37,693 nt of DNA. It comes from Methylobacteriaceae bacterium (GTDB taxonomy: Bacteria; Pseudomonadota; Alphaproteobacteria; Rhizobiales; Beijerinckiaceae). Of this stretch, positions 1 through 9,662 are shown piece by piece. The translations under genes and the position numbers were made by a program. Location of the stretch: contig JAFAVH010000352.1 of the NCBI GenBank assembly GCA_019242655.1, forward strand, positions 1-37,693, given 5' to 3'. The notes under the pieces are model-generated. The model was given only the letters and a program-made list of their open reading frames with translations, was not told where the DNA came from and made no database searches. The stretch's first letter is position 1; the number at the start of each line of letters is the position of its first letter.

Positions 1-2
1 CC

Positions 3-50
3 TGGGGCGTTCTGCAGACGCTTACAAATGCGATGAAGCTGTTCCAGTAA
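3..50 (+). CDS. C-terminal tail of an upstream CDS cut by the window start (…WGVLQTLTNAMKLFQ*), product unknown
   Basis: Open frame from the window edge to TAA at 48-50, followed by a terminator hairpin. Confidence 0.35.
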   Translation, partial: WGVLQTLTNAMKLFQ

Positions 51-76
51 GTCGAGGAGCGGCGCTCTCAAAACAC

Positions 77-108
77 AAATGCCCGGCACAAGCCGGGCAT
101 TTTCGTTT
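77..108 (+). terminator. Rho-independent terminator
   Basis: Perfect 11-bp stem AAATGCCCGGC-ACAA-GCCGGGCATTT followed by TCGTTTT. Confidence 0.75.
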
Positions 109-151
109 TCGAGGCTCGAGCAAAAGCCGGGCTTGCGCGCAAGGTGAGCGG

Positions 152-1159
152 ATGAACGTCAGGACAGCCGGACAATTCAACGGCGCGCCCGTCCACGAAA
201 TCGAGCTCGCCAATTCCGCGGGTGCGAAAATCCGCGTGCTCACCTGGGGTGCGGTCGTACGCGATTTCGTGCTGCCGACCGGACGACATATCGTGCTCGG
301 CTTCGACAGCTTTGATCCCTACCCGATACATTCCCGCAGCTTTGGCGCGATCATCGGCCGCTTCGCAAATCGCATTGCCGATGCCTGCTTTTCGCTCGAC
401 GGACACACGTATGAGCTCACCCGCAATGACGGCGGCATCCATCACCTGCATGGCGGCGCCGGCGCGTTCGGCAAGCGGGTGTGGTCGCTCACGGATGCGA
501 GCGCGACCCACGTTACCCTCGCCCTCGACTCGCAAGACGGCGATTCCGGTTATCCCGGCACGATGCAGGCAACCTGCACATACACACTCACCGATTTCGC
601 CACGCTGAAAATCGAGCTGAGTGCGACCACCGACCGCGCGACGATCGTCAATCTCACGCATCACGGTTATTTCAATCTGGCGGGACAGGGCAACGTCGGC
701 GCGCACAAACTCTGGCTCAACGCCAGCTTCTATACGCCTGTAGGCCCCGACAGCATCCCGACCGGCGAGATTTGTCCGGTGCAGGGAACGGCTTGCGATT
801 TCACGGGGGTGCGCGACATAGGTTCAAGCGATATCGACATCAATTTCGTCTTAAATCGTCCGCTTGCCAGCGAGCGTGTTCATCCTCTTACTCATGCCGC
901 CACCCTGCATGCGCCCGATGACGCGCTCAGGATGGAGGTCTGGACCAGCGAACCGGGACTGCAGGTCTACAACGGCTTCAAGCTCGATGTGGACGTTCCC
1001 GGCATCAACGGTGAAAGGTACAAAGCGCGCTCCGGAATTGCGCTCGAGACGCAGCGCTTTCCAAACAGCCCGAACGTGCCGCATTTTTCCAAATGCACAT
1101 TGCGCGAAGACGAGATTTACCGGCAACACACGGAATACCGCGTCCGGGCCCACGCGTGA
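152..1159 (+). CDS. galM: Aldose 1-epimerase (galactose mutarotase family)
   Basis: GRFANRIADACFSLDGHTYELTRNDGGIHHLHGG and NLTHHGYFNLAGQG motifs; AGGTGAG upstream of ATG. Confidence 0.88.
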   Translation: MNVRTAGQFNGAPVHEIELANSAGAKIRVLTWGAVVRDFVLPTGRHIVLGFDSFDPYPIHSRSFGAIIGRFANRIADACFSLDGHTYELTRNDGGIHHLHGGAGAFGKRVWSLTDASATHVTLALDSQDGDSGYPGTMQATCTYTLTDFATLKIELSATTDRATIVNLTHHGYFNLAGQGNVGAHKLWLNASFYTPVGPDSIPTGEICPVQGTACDFTGVRDIGSSDIDINFVLNRPLASERVHPLTHAATLHAPDDALRMEVWTSEPGLQVYNGFKLDVDVPGINGERYKARSGIALETQRFPNSPNVPHFSKCTLREDEIYRQHTEYRVRAHA

Positions 1160-1197
1160 TGTTGACCGCGCCGGAGCCCCGCACTTAACTGGCGCCT

Positions 1198-2364
1198 ATG
1201 TCCGACATCAAGCTGCCAACGGCAGATCGCCGCGTCGTGTCCTACCGGACGCGTGCGCCTCGCGATTGGACGAAAGCAAATGGCGGCCCGCGCAACCGCA
1301 TCTTTTTTTCCGCCGCGCATGTCGTTTCCGATCCGCTGGCGGATGCGGATCCCTGGCGCTCCACCGCGCTTGATTGGGACGCGACGATCGCCTACCGGCG
1401 CTATCTCTGGTCGCTCGGCCTTGGCGTCGCGGAAGCGATGGACACGGCGCAGCGCGGCATGGGCCTCGATTGGCCGACGGCGCTGGAGCTCATCCGGCGC
1501 TCGGTCGCAGCCGCGCGCGACATTCCCGGCGCTCTCATATTTTCCGGCGCAGGCACCGATCATCTCCCGCTCTCGCCTGATGTGACGCTTGACGACGTGA
1601 TCCGCGCCTATGAGGAGCAGGTCGACGCAATCGAATCCGTGGGGGGCCGCATCATCTTGATGGCAAGCCGAGCCCTCGTCGCAGCCGCCAAAACGCCCGA
1701 TGATTATGCGCTCGTGTACGGCCGCATTCTGGGCGCCGTGAGGGAGCCGGTGATCATTCATTGGCTTGGCGAGATGTTCGATCCCGCCCTTGCCGGCTAT
1801 TGGGGCGCGCCCGAGCATCCCGCTGCAATGGATATTTGCCTCGGCATCCTCGCCGAGCACGCCGACAAGATCGATGGCATCAAGATTTCGCTTCTCGACA
1901 AAGACAAGGAAATCGCAATGCGCCGGCGCTTGCCCGCCGGCATGCGCATGTATACGGGCGACGATTTCAACTATCCCGAACTTATCGCCGGCGACGAGGA
2001 CGGGCATTCGGATGCCCTTCTCGGCATTTTCGACGCTATCGCGCCGGCGGCATCGGCAGCGCTCGCTGCACTCGGACGCGGCAGCATCAACGAATATCAC
2101 GACATTCTCGCGCCGACAGTTCCGCTGTCGCGTCACATTTTCAAAGCGCCGACGCAGTTTTATAAAACCGGCATCGTGTTCCTTGCCTATCTCAACGGCC
2201 ACCAAGGCCATTTCAGGATGCTCGGCGGACAGGAGAGTGCACGCTCGATCCCGCACCTCGCAGAGATTTTCCGCCTCGCCGATCAGGCCGGAATTCTGCT
2301 CGATCCTGACCTGGCGACGTCGCGCATGCGCGGTATTCTGCAGGTCGCGGGCATCGACGTCTGA
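1198..2364 (+). CDS. DUF993 / dihydrodipicolinate synthase-like family protein
   Basis: 388-aa protein with SGAGTDHLPL, DGIKISLLDKDKEIAMRRRLP and YTGDDFNYPELI segments typical of the DHDPS-like DUF993 family. Confidence 0.75.
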   Translation: MSDIKLPTADRRVVSYRTRAPRDWTKANGGPRNRIFFSAAHVVSDPLADADPWRSTALDWDATIAYRRYLWSLGLGVAEAMDTAQRGMGLDWPTALELIRRSVAAARDIPGALIFSGAGTDHLPLSPDVTLDDVIRAYEEQVDAIESVGGRIILMASRALVAAAKTPDDYALVYGRILGAVREPVIIHWLGEMFDPALAGYWGAPEHPAAMDICLGILAEHADKIDGIKISLLDKDKEIAMRRRLPAGMRMYTGDDFNYPELIAGDEDGHSDALLGIFDAIAPAASAALAALGRGSINEYHDILAPTVPLSRHIFKAPTQFYKTGIVFLAYLNGHQGHFRMLGGQESARSIPHLAEIFRLADQAGILLDPDLATSRMRGILQVAGIDV

Positions 2365-2385
2365 CAAAGTCTCGAGGGAGCGGAG

Positions 2386-3861
2386 ATGAAGTTCGGCGAA
2401 TACCCAAAAGTTCCCTCGCTCGGCGGCGTCGCGGGACTGCGAACGCATCTCGCCTCGCTCGGTATCGACATGCCCTGCGACGACATCGTCGCGCATGGCC
2501 CTGACTCGCCACTCGGCTCTTCCTTTAAATTCGAAGACATGACTATCGGCAACCGCATCGGCATCCTCCCGATGGAGGGTTGGGACGGACAGACCGATGG
2601 CCGGCCGAGCGAAAACACGTTCCGGCGCTGGCGCCGCTTCGGCGAAAGCGGCGCCAAGCTGATTTGGGGATGTGAAGCCGTTGCCGTGCGAGCCGACGGC
2701 CGTGCCAATCCGCGCCAGCTCTATCTCGCCGATCACACGCAGTCTGACATGGCGGAGCTGCGCGAAGAGCTCGTGCGAGTACACAAGAACGCGTTCGGCA
2801 GCGATCACGGTCTTGTTGTCGGCCTGCAGCTCACCCATTCCGGCCGGTTCTGCAAGCCGAACGACAATCGCAAGTTCGAGTCACAGATCGCCTACCGGCA
2901 TCCGATCCTTGATCGCAAGTTCGGTTACCCCGAAGACCGTCCGATCATGTCGGACGATGAGATCAAGCGGCTGATCGACGATTTCGTCCGCTCCGCGAAG
3001 CAGGTGCAGGACTGCGGCTACGATTTTGTCGACGTCAAGCATTGTCACGGCTATCTCGCCCATGAGCTCCTCAGCGCGTTCACGCGACCTGGCCCTTACG
3101 GCGGCTCACTCGAAAATCGCACGCGCTTCTTGCGTGAGATCGTCGATGGCATTCGCGCGGAGGCGCCCGGCCTTCGCATCGGCGTGCGGCTCAGCGCCGT
3201 CGATCTCGTGCCGTTCAAGCCCGCCCTGGCGCAATCGACGCCCGGCGCGCTCGGCCCGGGCATCTCGGAGGATGTCACAAAGCTTCTACCCTACAGATAC
3301 GCGTTCGGCGTCGATGAGAACAATCCCGTCGAGTTCAATCTTACCGAACCGAAAGCGTTGTTCGAGATCATGCGCAGCATAGGCGTGCGCTTGGTGAACG
3401 TCGTGGCCGGCAGTCCCTACTATAATCCGCATGTGAGCCGCCCGGCGAGCTATCCGCCGTCCGACGGATATCACCCGCCGGAAGACCCGCTTGTCGGCGT
3501 GATGCGCCAGATCGACGTCACGCGCGCGTTGAAGGAGAGCTTCCCGGATTTCTGCATCATGTCGTCCGGGTTCACCTATTTGCAGGAATTCCTGCCGAAC
3601 GTCGCGCAAGCCGTCATTCATCAGGGCTGGTCGGATGTGATCGGCATCGGCCGCATGGTGCTTGCCTATCCCGAAATGCCGCGTGACGTGCTGGAAGGAC
3701 GTGGCTTGCAGAAGAAGCGCCTCTGCCGCACGTTCAGCGATTGCACGACGGCGCCGCGCAACGACCTCGTCTCGGGCTGTTATCCGCTCGACCCCTTCTA
3801 CAAGAAGTCCGATGAATTCAAGGCGCTCGCCGCGATCAAGAAGCCCGCGAAGATCGCCTGA
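2386..3861 (+). CDS. NADH:flavin oxidoreductase, Old Yellow Enzyme family
   Basis: VGLQLTHSGRF, DFVDVKHCHGYLAHELLSAFTRPGPYGGSLENRTRF, DVIGIGRMVLAYPE motifs. Confidence 0.85.
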   Translation: MKFGEYPKVPSLGGVAGLRTHLASLGIDMPCDDIVAHGPDSPLGSSFKFEDMTIGNRIGILPMEGWDGQTDGRPSENTFRRWRRFGESGAKLIWGCEAVAVRADGRANPRQLYLADHTQSDMAELREELVRVHKNAFGSDHGLVVGLQLTHSGRFCKPNDNRKFESQIAYRHPILDRKFGYPEDRPIMSDDEIKRLIDDFVRSAKQVQDCGYDFVDVKHCHGYLAHELLSAFTRPGPYGGSLENRTRFLREIVDGIRAEAPGLRIGVRLSAVDLVPFKPALAQSTPGALGPGISEDVTKLLPYRYAFGVDENNPVEFNLTEPKALFEIMRSIGVRLVNVVAGSPYYNPHVSRPASYPPSDGYHPPEDPLVGVMRQIDVTRALKESFPDFCIMSSGFTYLQEFLPNVAQAVIHQGWSDVIGIGRMVLAYPEMPRDVLEGRGLQKKRLCRTFSDCTTAPRNDLVSGCYPLDPFYKKSDEFKALAAIKKPAKIA

Positions 3862-3976
3862 ATGTTGCCGCATACGGCCGCGGCGCTGTTGACGCGAACG
3901 CGCTAGATTGTACGCTGCCAAAATCGGTGAGATCGGCGGAAAGCCGGCGCAGCGCCGCACCGCTTCGGGAGGAATT

Positions 3977-4978
3977 ATGAAGGGTTCATACCGCCTTCTC
4001 GCATTCGCTGCGATTTTCTGCGGCGGCGCCGGCATCGCGCAAGCGCAATGGGCGCCTTCGCGGCCGATCAATCTCATCGTGCCATGGGCGGCAGGCGGTT
4101 CGACGGATCAGGCAACGCGCGTTGCTGCGGCGGAACTCGAGGATATTCTCAAGCAGAAAATCGTTATCGTCAATCAGCCGGGCGCATCGGGCTCGATCGG
4201 GACGCGCAGCGCGCTCGATGCCGCGAAAGACGGTTATACCTGGACCGCGGGTGCGGCGCAGGATCTTGGAACGTATCAGACGCTCGGGATGCTGAATACG
4301 AGCATCAAGGATTGGCATCTCTATTTGACCGTCGCCAATGTCGAAGTGCTTAGCGTCGGCGCAAACCGTCCGTTCAAGACGGCCAAGGACATTATCGATG
4401 CGATGAAAGAAAAACCCGGCCAAATTTCTGTGGCAACAGCCGGTGTGCAGTCATCCGGCCACAGCGCAATGGAGCGCATCGCGCAGGCGGCCGGGATCAC
4501 GTACAAAAACGTCACCTATGACGGCGGCGCACCATCGGTCGTCGCGACCGTCTCCGGCGAGACGCAAGCGACGACGCAGCTCGCGGTCGAGCAAACGGAG
4601 ATGATCCTCGGCAAGCGGCTGCGTCCGCTCGCGGTGATCGGCGACAAGCCGCTGCAGATCGAAGGCTACGGCACGATCGAGCCGCTCACCAATATCTTAC
4701 CCAACCTCAAATCGCCGGTGAATTATTTCGGCATTTTCGTGCCGCCGGGTGTCCCGGATGAAGTAACCAAAACGCTTGATAAGATCTGGTCGGAAAAGAT
4801 GCCGCAAGATGCCGCCTTGAAGCAATATGCGACAAAGCGCGGTGCGCTGTTCAGTCCGATGGCGGGAGAGGACGCGCAGAAAGCCGTCATGCCGGCGGTG
4901 CGGGCAAATGCGTGGCAGCAATTCAATTCCGGCAAGGCGAAAGTGTCTCCGGACACGCTCGGCATCTCGAAGCCCTGA
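3977..4978 (+). CDS. tctC: Tripartite tricarboxylate transporter substrate-binding protein (TctC/Bug family)
   Basis: Signal peptide, then WAPSRPINLIVPWAAGGSTDQATR and NQPGASGSIGT; GGGAGGAAT SD before ATG 3977; followed by TctB and TctA. Confidence 0.87.
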   Translation: MKGSYRLLAFAAIFCGGAGIAQAQWAPSRPINLIVPWAAGGSTDQATRVAAAELEDILKQKIVIVNQPGASGSIGTRSALDAAKDGYTWTAGAAQDLGTYQTLGMLNTSIKDWHLYLTVANVEVLSVGANRPFKTAKDIIDAMKEKPGQISVATAGVQSSGHSAMERIAQAAGITYKNVTYDGGAPSVVATVSGETQATTQLAVEQTEMILGKRLRPLAVIGDKPLQIEGYGTIEPLTNILPNLKSPVNYFGIFVPPGVPDEVTKTLDKIWSEKMPQDAALKQYATKRGALFSPMAGEDAQKAVMPAVRANAWQQFNSGKAKVSPDTLGISKP

Positions 4979-5001
4979 CGAGATGCAGGAATCCTAACGA
5001 G

Positions 5002-5550
5002 ATGGACGAGCGCCCGCTCGCCGCACCGACAAACGCGCCGCATGGCGAAAGCATTGGGACAAGCCCCCGCGACGATGTCGCCGGTGGGCTTCTCTGGATG
5101 CTCCTTGGAATCGTGATCCTCGCCGCCTGCTGGCGCATGGACCGGCTCGAGGCGCAGGACATCAATCCCTACACGATTCCCGGGCTGGTCCCCGGCCTGC
5201 TCGGACTCGGCATGATTTTCTTCGCCGCATGGATGCTTGCGCGCGGATGGCGCAACGGCGGCTTTCACGCAGTTCCGTACATCGTCGATGAACGCCGCGT
5301 TGCCTATGGACGGCTCGCTTTGGCGCTCGCGCTGTGCATCGGCTATGCCGTCGGGCTGCTTGGACGCATGCCGTTCTGGCTTGCGGCATCGCTGTTTGTG
5401 TCGGTCAGCATTTTCGCTCTGCGCTTTACGGAGCTCCGGGCAAAAGCGCAGCTCGTCCGCGGTGCTGTGGTAGCGGTTGCAATCGGCATCGGTTCCGGCG
5501 CACTGGTCACATTCGTTTTCGAGAAACTGTTTCTCGTGCGGCTTCCCTAG
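5002..5550 (+). CDS. tctB: Tripartite tricarboxylate transporter small membrane subunit (TctB)
   Basis: Four-TM-like small membrane protein between TctC and TctA; start MDERPLAAP. Confidence 0.8.
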   Translation: MDERPLAAPTNAPHGESIGTSPRDDVAGGLLWMLLGIVILAACWRMDRLEAQDINPYTIPGLVPGLLGLGMIFFAAWMLARGWRNGGFHAVPYIVDERRVAYGRLALALALCIGYAVGLLGRMPFWLAASLFVSVSIFALRFTELRAKAQLVRGAVVAVAIGIGSGALVTFVFEKLFLVRLP

Positions 5551-5561
5551 AGATATTCGCG

Positions 5562-7103
5562 ATGCAAGGCATCGAGATGCTGGGGAAAGCTTACCTCAGC
5601 TTCTTCAATCATTGGTCGGTGCTCTTTGCGCTCGCGGGATCGCTCACCGGCATCCTTGTCGGTTGTCTGCCGGGTTTGTCCGCGACGCTCTGTATCGCGC
5701 TGCTCACGACATTGACGCTCAAATTGCCGGCGAATGACGCAATCCTCATTCTGATCTCATCTTACGTCGGCACCTTGTACGGTGGTTCGCGCTCGGCGAT
5801 TTTGCTCAATATTCCCGGAACAGCGGCGAACGCGGCATCCTGTGCCGACGGGCACGCTCTGGCGTTGCGCGGCGAAGCTGGGCGCGCGATCGGCATCGCA
5901 ACGTCAGGCGCATTTTGCGGCACTTTGTTCGGCGTTCTCTGCCTTGCCGCGTTCACGCCGCTCCTTGCGGAAGTTGCGCTCTCCTTCGGCGCCTTCGAGT
6001 TCTTCTGGCTGGCTTTGTTCGGCGTCGTCATTTCAGGAAGTCTGGTCGGCGATGATCCGCTGAAAGGCTGGCTGGTCGGCCTGCTCGGATTGTTCGTCGC
6101 GCAGATCGGGCAGGAGGGACTCTATGCCTTCGACCGCTTCACTTTCGGCTGGTCCGAGCTATCCGGCGGTATCGGCCTCATTCCCGCGCTGATCGGTGCG
6201 TTCGGTTTTGCGGAAGTTCTGACCAATCTCGCCGAGCGGCGTGAGAAGCAGCTGGTCACGTTAAAGGATTCGACGCTGCCGCGCTTCCGCGAGGTGGCGC
6301 AATATTGGCGCACCGTGCTTCGCTCTGGCGCAATCGGCGTACTTACCGGTCTTTTGCCGGGCGTCGGCGAAGATTCCGGCGCGTGGATGTCCTACGCCGC
6401 GGCAAAAGCGACGAGCAAGGAGCGCCAGCAATTCGGCAAGGGCTCGATCGACGGCTTGATGGCGGCCGAGACCGGCGACATGTCGTCAATTCCCGGTCAC
6501 ATCATTCCGGCGTTGGCGCTCGGCATTCCGGGCTCGGCGCCATCGGCTGTGCTTATGGCGGCAATGATCATCCACGGCATCCAGCCCGGGCCGATGCTGA
6601 TGATCGAGCATCCGCAATTCGTCTACGACGTTGTGGCGATGACCTCGTTCGCGACAATCAGCATCCTCATCTTCGGCTTGTTTCTGGTACGGCCGCTCTT
6701 GCTCGTCCTCAGGATCAAGCGCGCGATTCTGATGCCGATCATCTTCCTCCTGGCGTCTGTCGGCGCTTTCGCCAGCGCCTCGCGTCTGTTTGATGTGTAT
6801 GTCATGCTCGTGGTCGGCATCGGCGCTTTCTTTCTGCGCCAGCGCGGCTATCAGATGGCGCCTTTCGTGCTCGGCCTCGTTCTTGGCCATCTGCTCGACA
6901 AAAGCTTGCGCCGCGGGCTGGTTCTGTCTGACGGCAGCATCTCGCCGTTTTTCACGCGGCCGATTTGTACGGCATTCGCATTGGTGACGCTCTGCACGAT
7001 GCTCATGTACATTCCGAGCGTCAACGTCGCGGTCAGGCGGTGGATGGCGACCGGCACGCAGAGCGTGCGGTCGTTTCTGCGCATACGCGACAAGCAGGCC
7101 TGA
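5562..7103 (+). CDS. tctA: Tripartite tricarboxylate transporter large permease subunit (TctA)
   Basis: GCLPGLSATLCIALLTTLT, LYGGSRSAILLNIPGTAANAASCADGHALA, LTGLLPGVGEDSGAWMSYAAAK, IPALALGIPGSAPSAVLMAAM motifs. Confidence 0.92.
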   Translation: MQGIEMLGKAYLSFFNHWSVLFALAGSLTGILVGCLPGLSATLCIALLTTLTLKLPANDAILILISSYVGTLYGGSRSAILLNIPGTAANAASCADGHALALRGEAGRAIGIATSGAFCGTLFGVLCLAAFTPLLAEVALSFGAFEFFWLALFGVVISGSLVGDDPLKGWLVGLLGLFVAQIGQEGLYAFDRFTFGWSELSGGIGLIPALIGAFGFAEVLTNLAERREKQLVTLKDSTLPRFREVAQYWRTVLRSGAIGVLTGLLPGVGEDSGAWMSYAAAKATSKERQQFGKGSIDGLMAAETGDMSSIPGHIIPALALGIPGSAPSAVLMAAMIIHGIQPGPMLMIEHPQFVYDVVAMTSFATISILIFGLFLVRPLLLVLRIKRAILMPIIFLLASVGAFASASRLFDVYVMLVVGIGAFFLRQRGYQMAPFVLGLVLGHLLDKSLRRGLVLSDGSISPFFTRPICTAFALVTLCTMLMYIPSVNVAVRRWMATGTQSVRSFLRIRDKQA

Positions 7104-7136
7104 TTTGTCGCATGTCCCGCTATTCGGAGTTTTCAC

Positions 7137-8309
7137 GTGAAGAAGGTCAGAGTAGGCCTCATCGGCAGCGGCTTCGTCGCCGAGCTGCATATGCATGCGT
7201 ATCGCCGTGTCTACAGCGTCGATGTAGATGTAGTCAGCGTCGTCTCCCGCGGAGACCATGTCGCCGATTTTGCCCGGAAATTTGGCATTCCGCAGACGAG
7301 CCGGAACTGGCGCGATCTGCTCAATGACGGGACGATCGACGTCATCGATCTCTGCACGCCGCCCGCGCTGCATGCCGAGATGGTGGTCGCATGCATGCAT
7401 GCAGGCAAGCATGTGATCTGCGAGAAGCCATTCACCGGCTATTTTGGCCGGCCCGGCGACGCAACGCCGATCGGACGCGAGGTCACGAAAGCGCTGATGT
7501 TCGAGCGCGTGATGGAAGAGATGGAGCGCACCCGCACAGCGATCCGCGCCAGCGGCGGACTGTTTCTCTATGCCGAAGACTGGGTCTATGCGCCTGCCGT
7601 AACGAAGATTGCGGAAATCGTACGCGAGACCCGCGACAAGATCCTGTTCATGAAGGCCGAGGAGAGCCACAGTGGCTCGCATGCGCCGCACGCCGCGGAA
7701 TGGGAGATGACCGGCGGCGGCGCGCTCATTCGTCAAGGCTGCCATCCGCTGTCAGCCTGCCTCTACCTCAAGCAGGTCGAGGCCGCGGCGCGCGGCGAAA
7801 ACATCCGTGTCGCCGATGTCACCTGCGACGTCGGCAATCTGACGGCTGCCCTCGGCGACGACGAGCGCCGCTACATTCAGGCCCGCCCGAACGACGTCGA
7901 GGATTGGGGCGTCCTCAACATGACGTTCTCCGACGGAACCAAGGCGACGATCTTTGCCGGCGACATGATCGTCGGCGGTGTCCGCAATCTCGTCGAGACA
8001 TATACGAGCGGTGGCGCTCTCTTCGCCAACATCGCGCCGAACAATCACATGCTCAGCTATCAGACCGATGAGTCGAAGCTCAAGGGCGTCTACATCACCG
8101 AAAAAGTCGATCGCAAGACAGGCTGGCAGTTCATCTGCCTAGAGGAAGAGTGGACCCGCGGCTACATCCAGGAGATTCAGGATTTCATGGAGTGCGTCGC
8201 TTTCGGCCGCGAGCCGCGTTCAGGCCTCGATCTCGCCTTCGAGGCGATCCGCGTTCAATATGCCGGCTACTGGGCCGCCGACGAGGGGCGCCGCGTCGTG
8301 CTCGGTTAA
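7137..8309 (+). CDS. Gfo/Idh/MocA family oxidoreductase
   Basis: GTG start; VRVGLIGSGFVAELHMHAYRRV NAD-binding fold, HVICEKPFTGYFG motif. Confidence 0.88.
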   Translation: MKKVRVGLIGSGFVAELHMHAYRRVYSVDVDVVSVVSRGDHVADFARKFGIPQTSRNWRDLLNDGTIDVIDLCTPPALHAEMVVACMHAGKHVICEKPFTGYFGRPGDATPIGREVTKALMFERVMEEMERTRTAIRASGGLFLYAEDWVYAPAVTKIAEIVRETRDKILFMKAEESHSGSHAPHAAEWEMTGGGALIRQGCHPLSACLYLKQVEAAARGENIRVADVTCDVGNLTAALGDDERRYIQARPNDVEDWGVLNMTFSDGTKATIFAGDMIVGGVRNLVETYTSGGALFANIAPNNHMLSYQTDESKLKGVYITEKVDRKTGWQFICLEEEWTRGYIQEIQDFMECVAFGREPRSGLDLAFEAIRVQYAGYWAADEGRRVVLG

Positions 8310-8358
8310 ACGAGATGATCGAAGAGGAGCCAGCCCCGTTGCAGCAGGAATTCTGGTC

Positions 8359-9651
8359 ATGAGTGCGCCGCCCGCCATTCCCAATCTTCAGATCGAGCCA
8401 CAGCGCTTGTGGGATTCGCTGATGGAAACGGCGAAGATCGGCGCGACGTCCAAAGGCGGCATCAAGCGGCTGACCTTGTCGGATGAAGACAAGCGCGTCC
8501 GCGACTGGTTTCGCGATGCGTGCGAGGCGCTCGGCTGCACGATCGGCATCGACGAAGTCGGCAACATGTTTGCGACCCGCGCGGGGCGCCTCGATCTGCC
8601 GCCGATCTGCATCGGTTCGCATCTCGATACGCAACCGAGCGGCGGCAAATTCGACGGCGTGCTCGGCGTGCTCGCTGGCCTGGAAGTGCTGCGCACGTTG
8701 CACGCTGGCGATTATCAGACGAATGCGCCGATCATGCTGGTCAACTGGACCAACGAGGAGGGCTCGCGCTTCTCTCCTGCCATGCTGGCGTCCGGAGTCT
8801 TCGCCGGCGTGTTTACGTCCGAATACGCGTTCACGCGGGAGGACCGCGAAGGCCGTCGCTTCGGCGACGAACTCGACCGCATCGGCTATCGCGGCGGCGA
8901 GAAAGCCGGTGCGCGAGAGATCGGCGCGATGTTCGAGCTGCATATCGAACAGGGGCCAATCCTCGAAGCCGAAGGCAAGATGATCGGCGTCGTCACCGGG
9001 GTGCAGGGCATCCGCTGGTTCGAGGTGACGGTCACCGGCCAGGATGCGCATACCGGCGCAACGCCGATGCGCCTACGTAAGAACGCACTGCTCGGCGCGG
9101 CACGCATCGTCGAAGCGGTCGACGCGATCGCATTGGCGCATGCCCCGAACGCGGTCGGCACGGTCGGACTGCTCGAGAATCGGCCGAATTCGCGCAATGT
9201 GGTCCCGGGCGAGGTTTTCTTCTGCGTCGATTTCCGGCATCCCGACGATGCCGTTCTCGAGCGCATGGAGACGGACTTCCGCGCCGCCTTGCTACGTATT
9301 CTGGAGCCGCTGAAACTCGCGTTCGAAGAAAAACGCATCTGGAACTCGCCGGCGGTCAAATTCGCTCCGGAGCTAATCGAATGCGTCGAAGCCGGTGCGC
9401 GGAAATGCGGATATGCATCACGCAGAATGGTCTCAGGCGCGGGGCACGACGCAGCTTACATCGCACGCATTGCGCCGACGACGATGGTTTTCGTTCCCTG
9501 CGCGGGCGGACTGAGCCACAATGAATTGGAATCGACGAGTTTCGAGGAATGCGGCGCGGGCGCGCAGGTCCTGCTCGAAGCGGTCCTCGAATACGACAAA
9601 AGATTTGCGGACGAGCCTAATAGGGCGGCCGACGGCAGGCGCCGACATTAA
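8359..9651 (+). CDS. Zn-dependent hydrolase, hydantoinase/carbamoylase (M20) family
   Basis: IGSHLDTQPSGGKFDGVLGVLAGLE, WTNEEGSRFSPAMLASGVFAG, ELHIEQGPILE, GAGHDAAYIA motifs. Confidence 0.9.
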   Translation: MSAPPAIPNLQIEPQRLWDSLMETAKIGATSKGGIKRLTLSDEDKRVRDWFRDACEALGCTIGIDEVGNMFATRAGRLDLPPICIGSHLDTQPSGGKFDGVLGVLAGLEVLRTLHAGDYQTNAPIMLVNWTNEEGSRFSPAMLASGVFAGVFTSEYAFTREDREGRRFGDELDRIGYRGGEKAGAREIGAMFELHIEQGPILEAEGKMIGVVTGVQGIRWFEVTVTGQDAHTGATPMRLRKNALLGAARIVEAVDAIALAHAPNAVGTVGLLENRPNSRNVVPGEVFFCVDFRHPDDAVLERMETDFRAALLRILEPLKLAFEEKRIWNSPAVKFAPELIECVEAGARKCGYASRRMVSGAGHDAAYIARIAPTTMVFVPCAGGLSHNELESTSFEECGAGAQVLLEAVLEYDKRFADEPNRAADGRRRH

Positions 9652-9662
9652 CACGAAGCAAC

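Noticed and set aside
1117-2838. 573-aa minus-strand ORF opposite DUF993 and OYE
   Set aside because: Antisense to two clearly coding genes; composition and lack of motifs typical of GC-rich shadow ORFs
7391-7406. CATGCATGCATGC tandem tetranucleotide
   Set aside because: Inside the Gfo/Idh coding sequence (VACMHAGKHV), explained by codons
6486-7745. 419-aa minus-strand ORF
   Set aside because: Antisense to tctA and the Gfo/Idh gene; His/Arg-rich low-information translation
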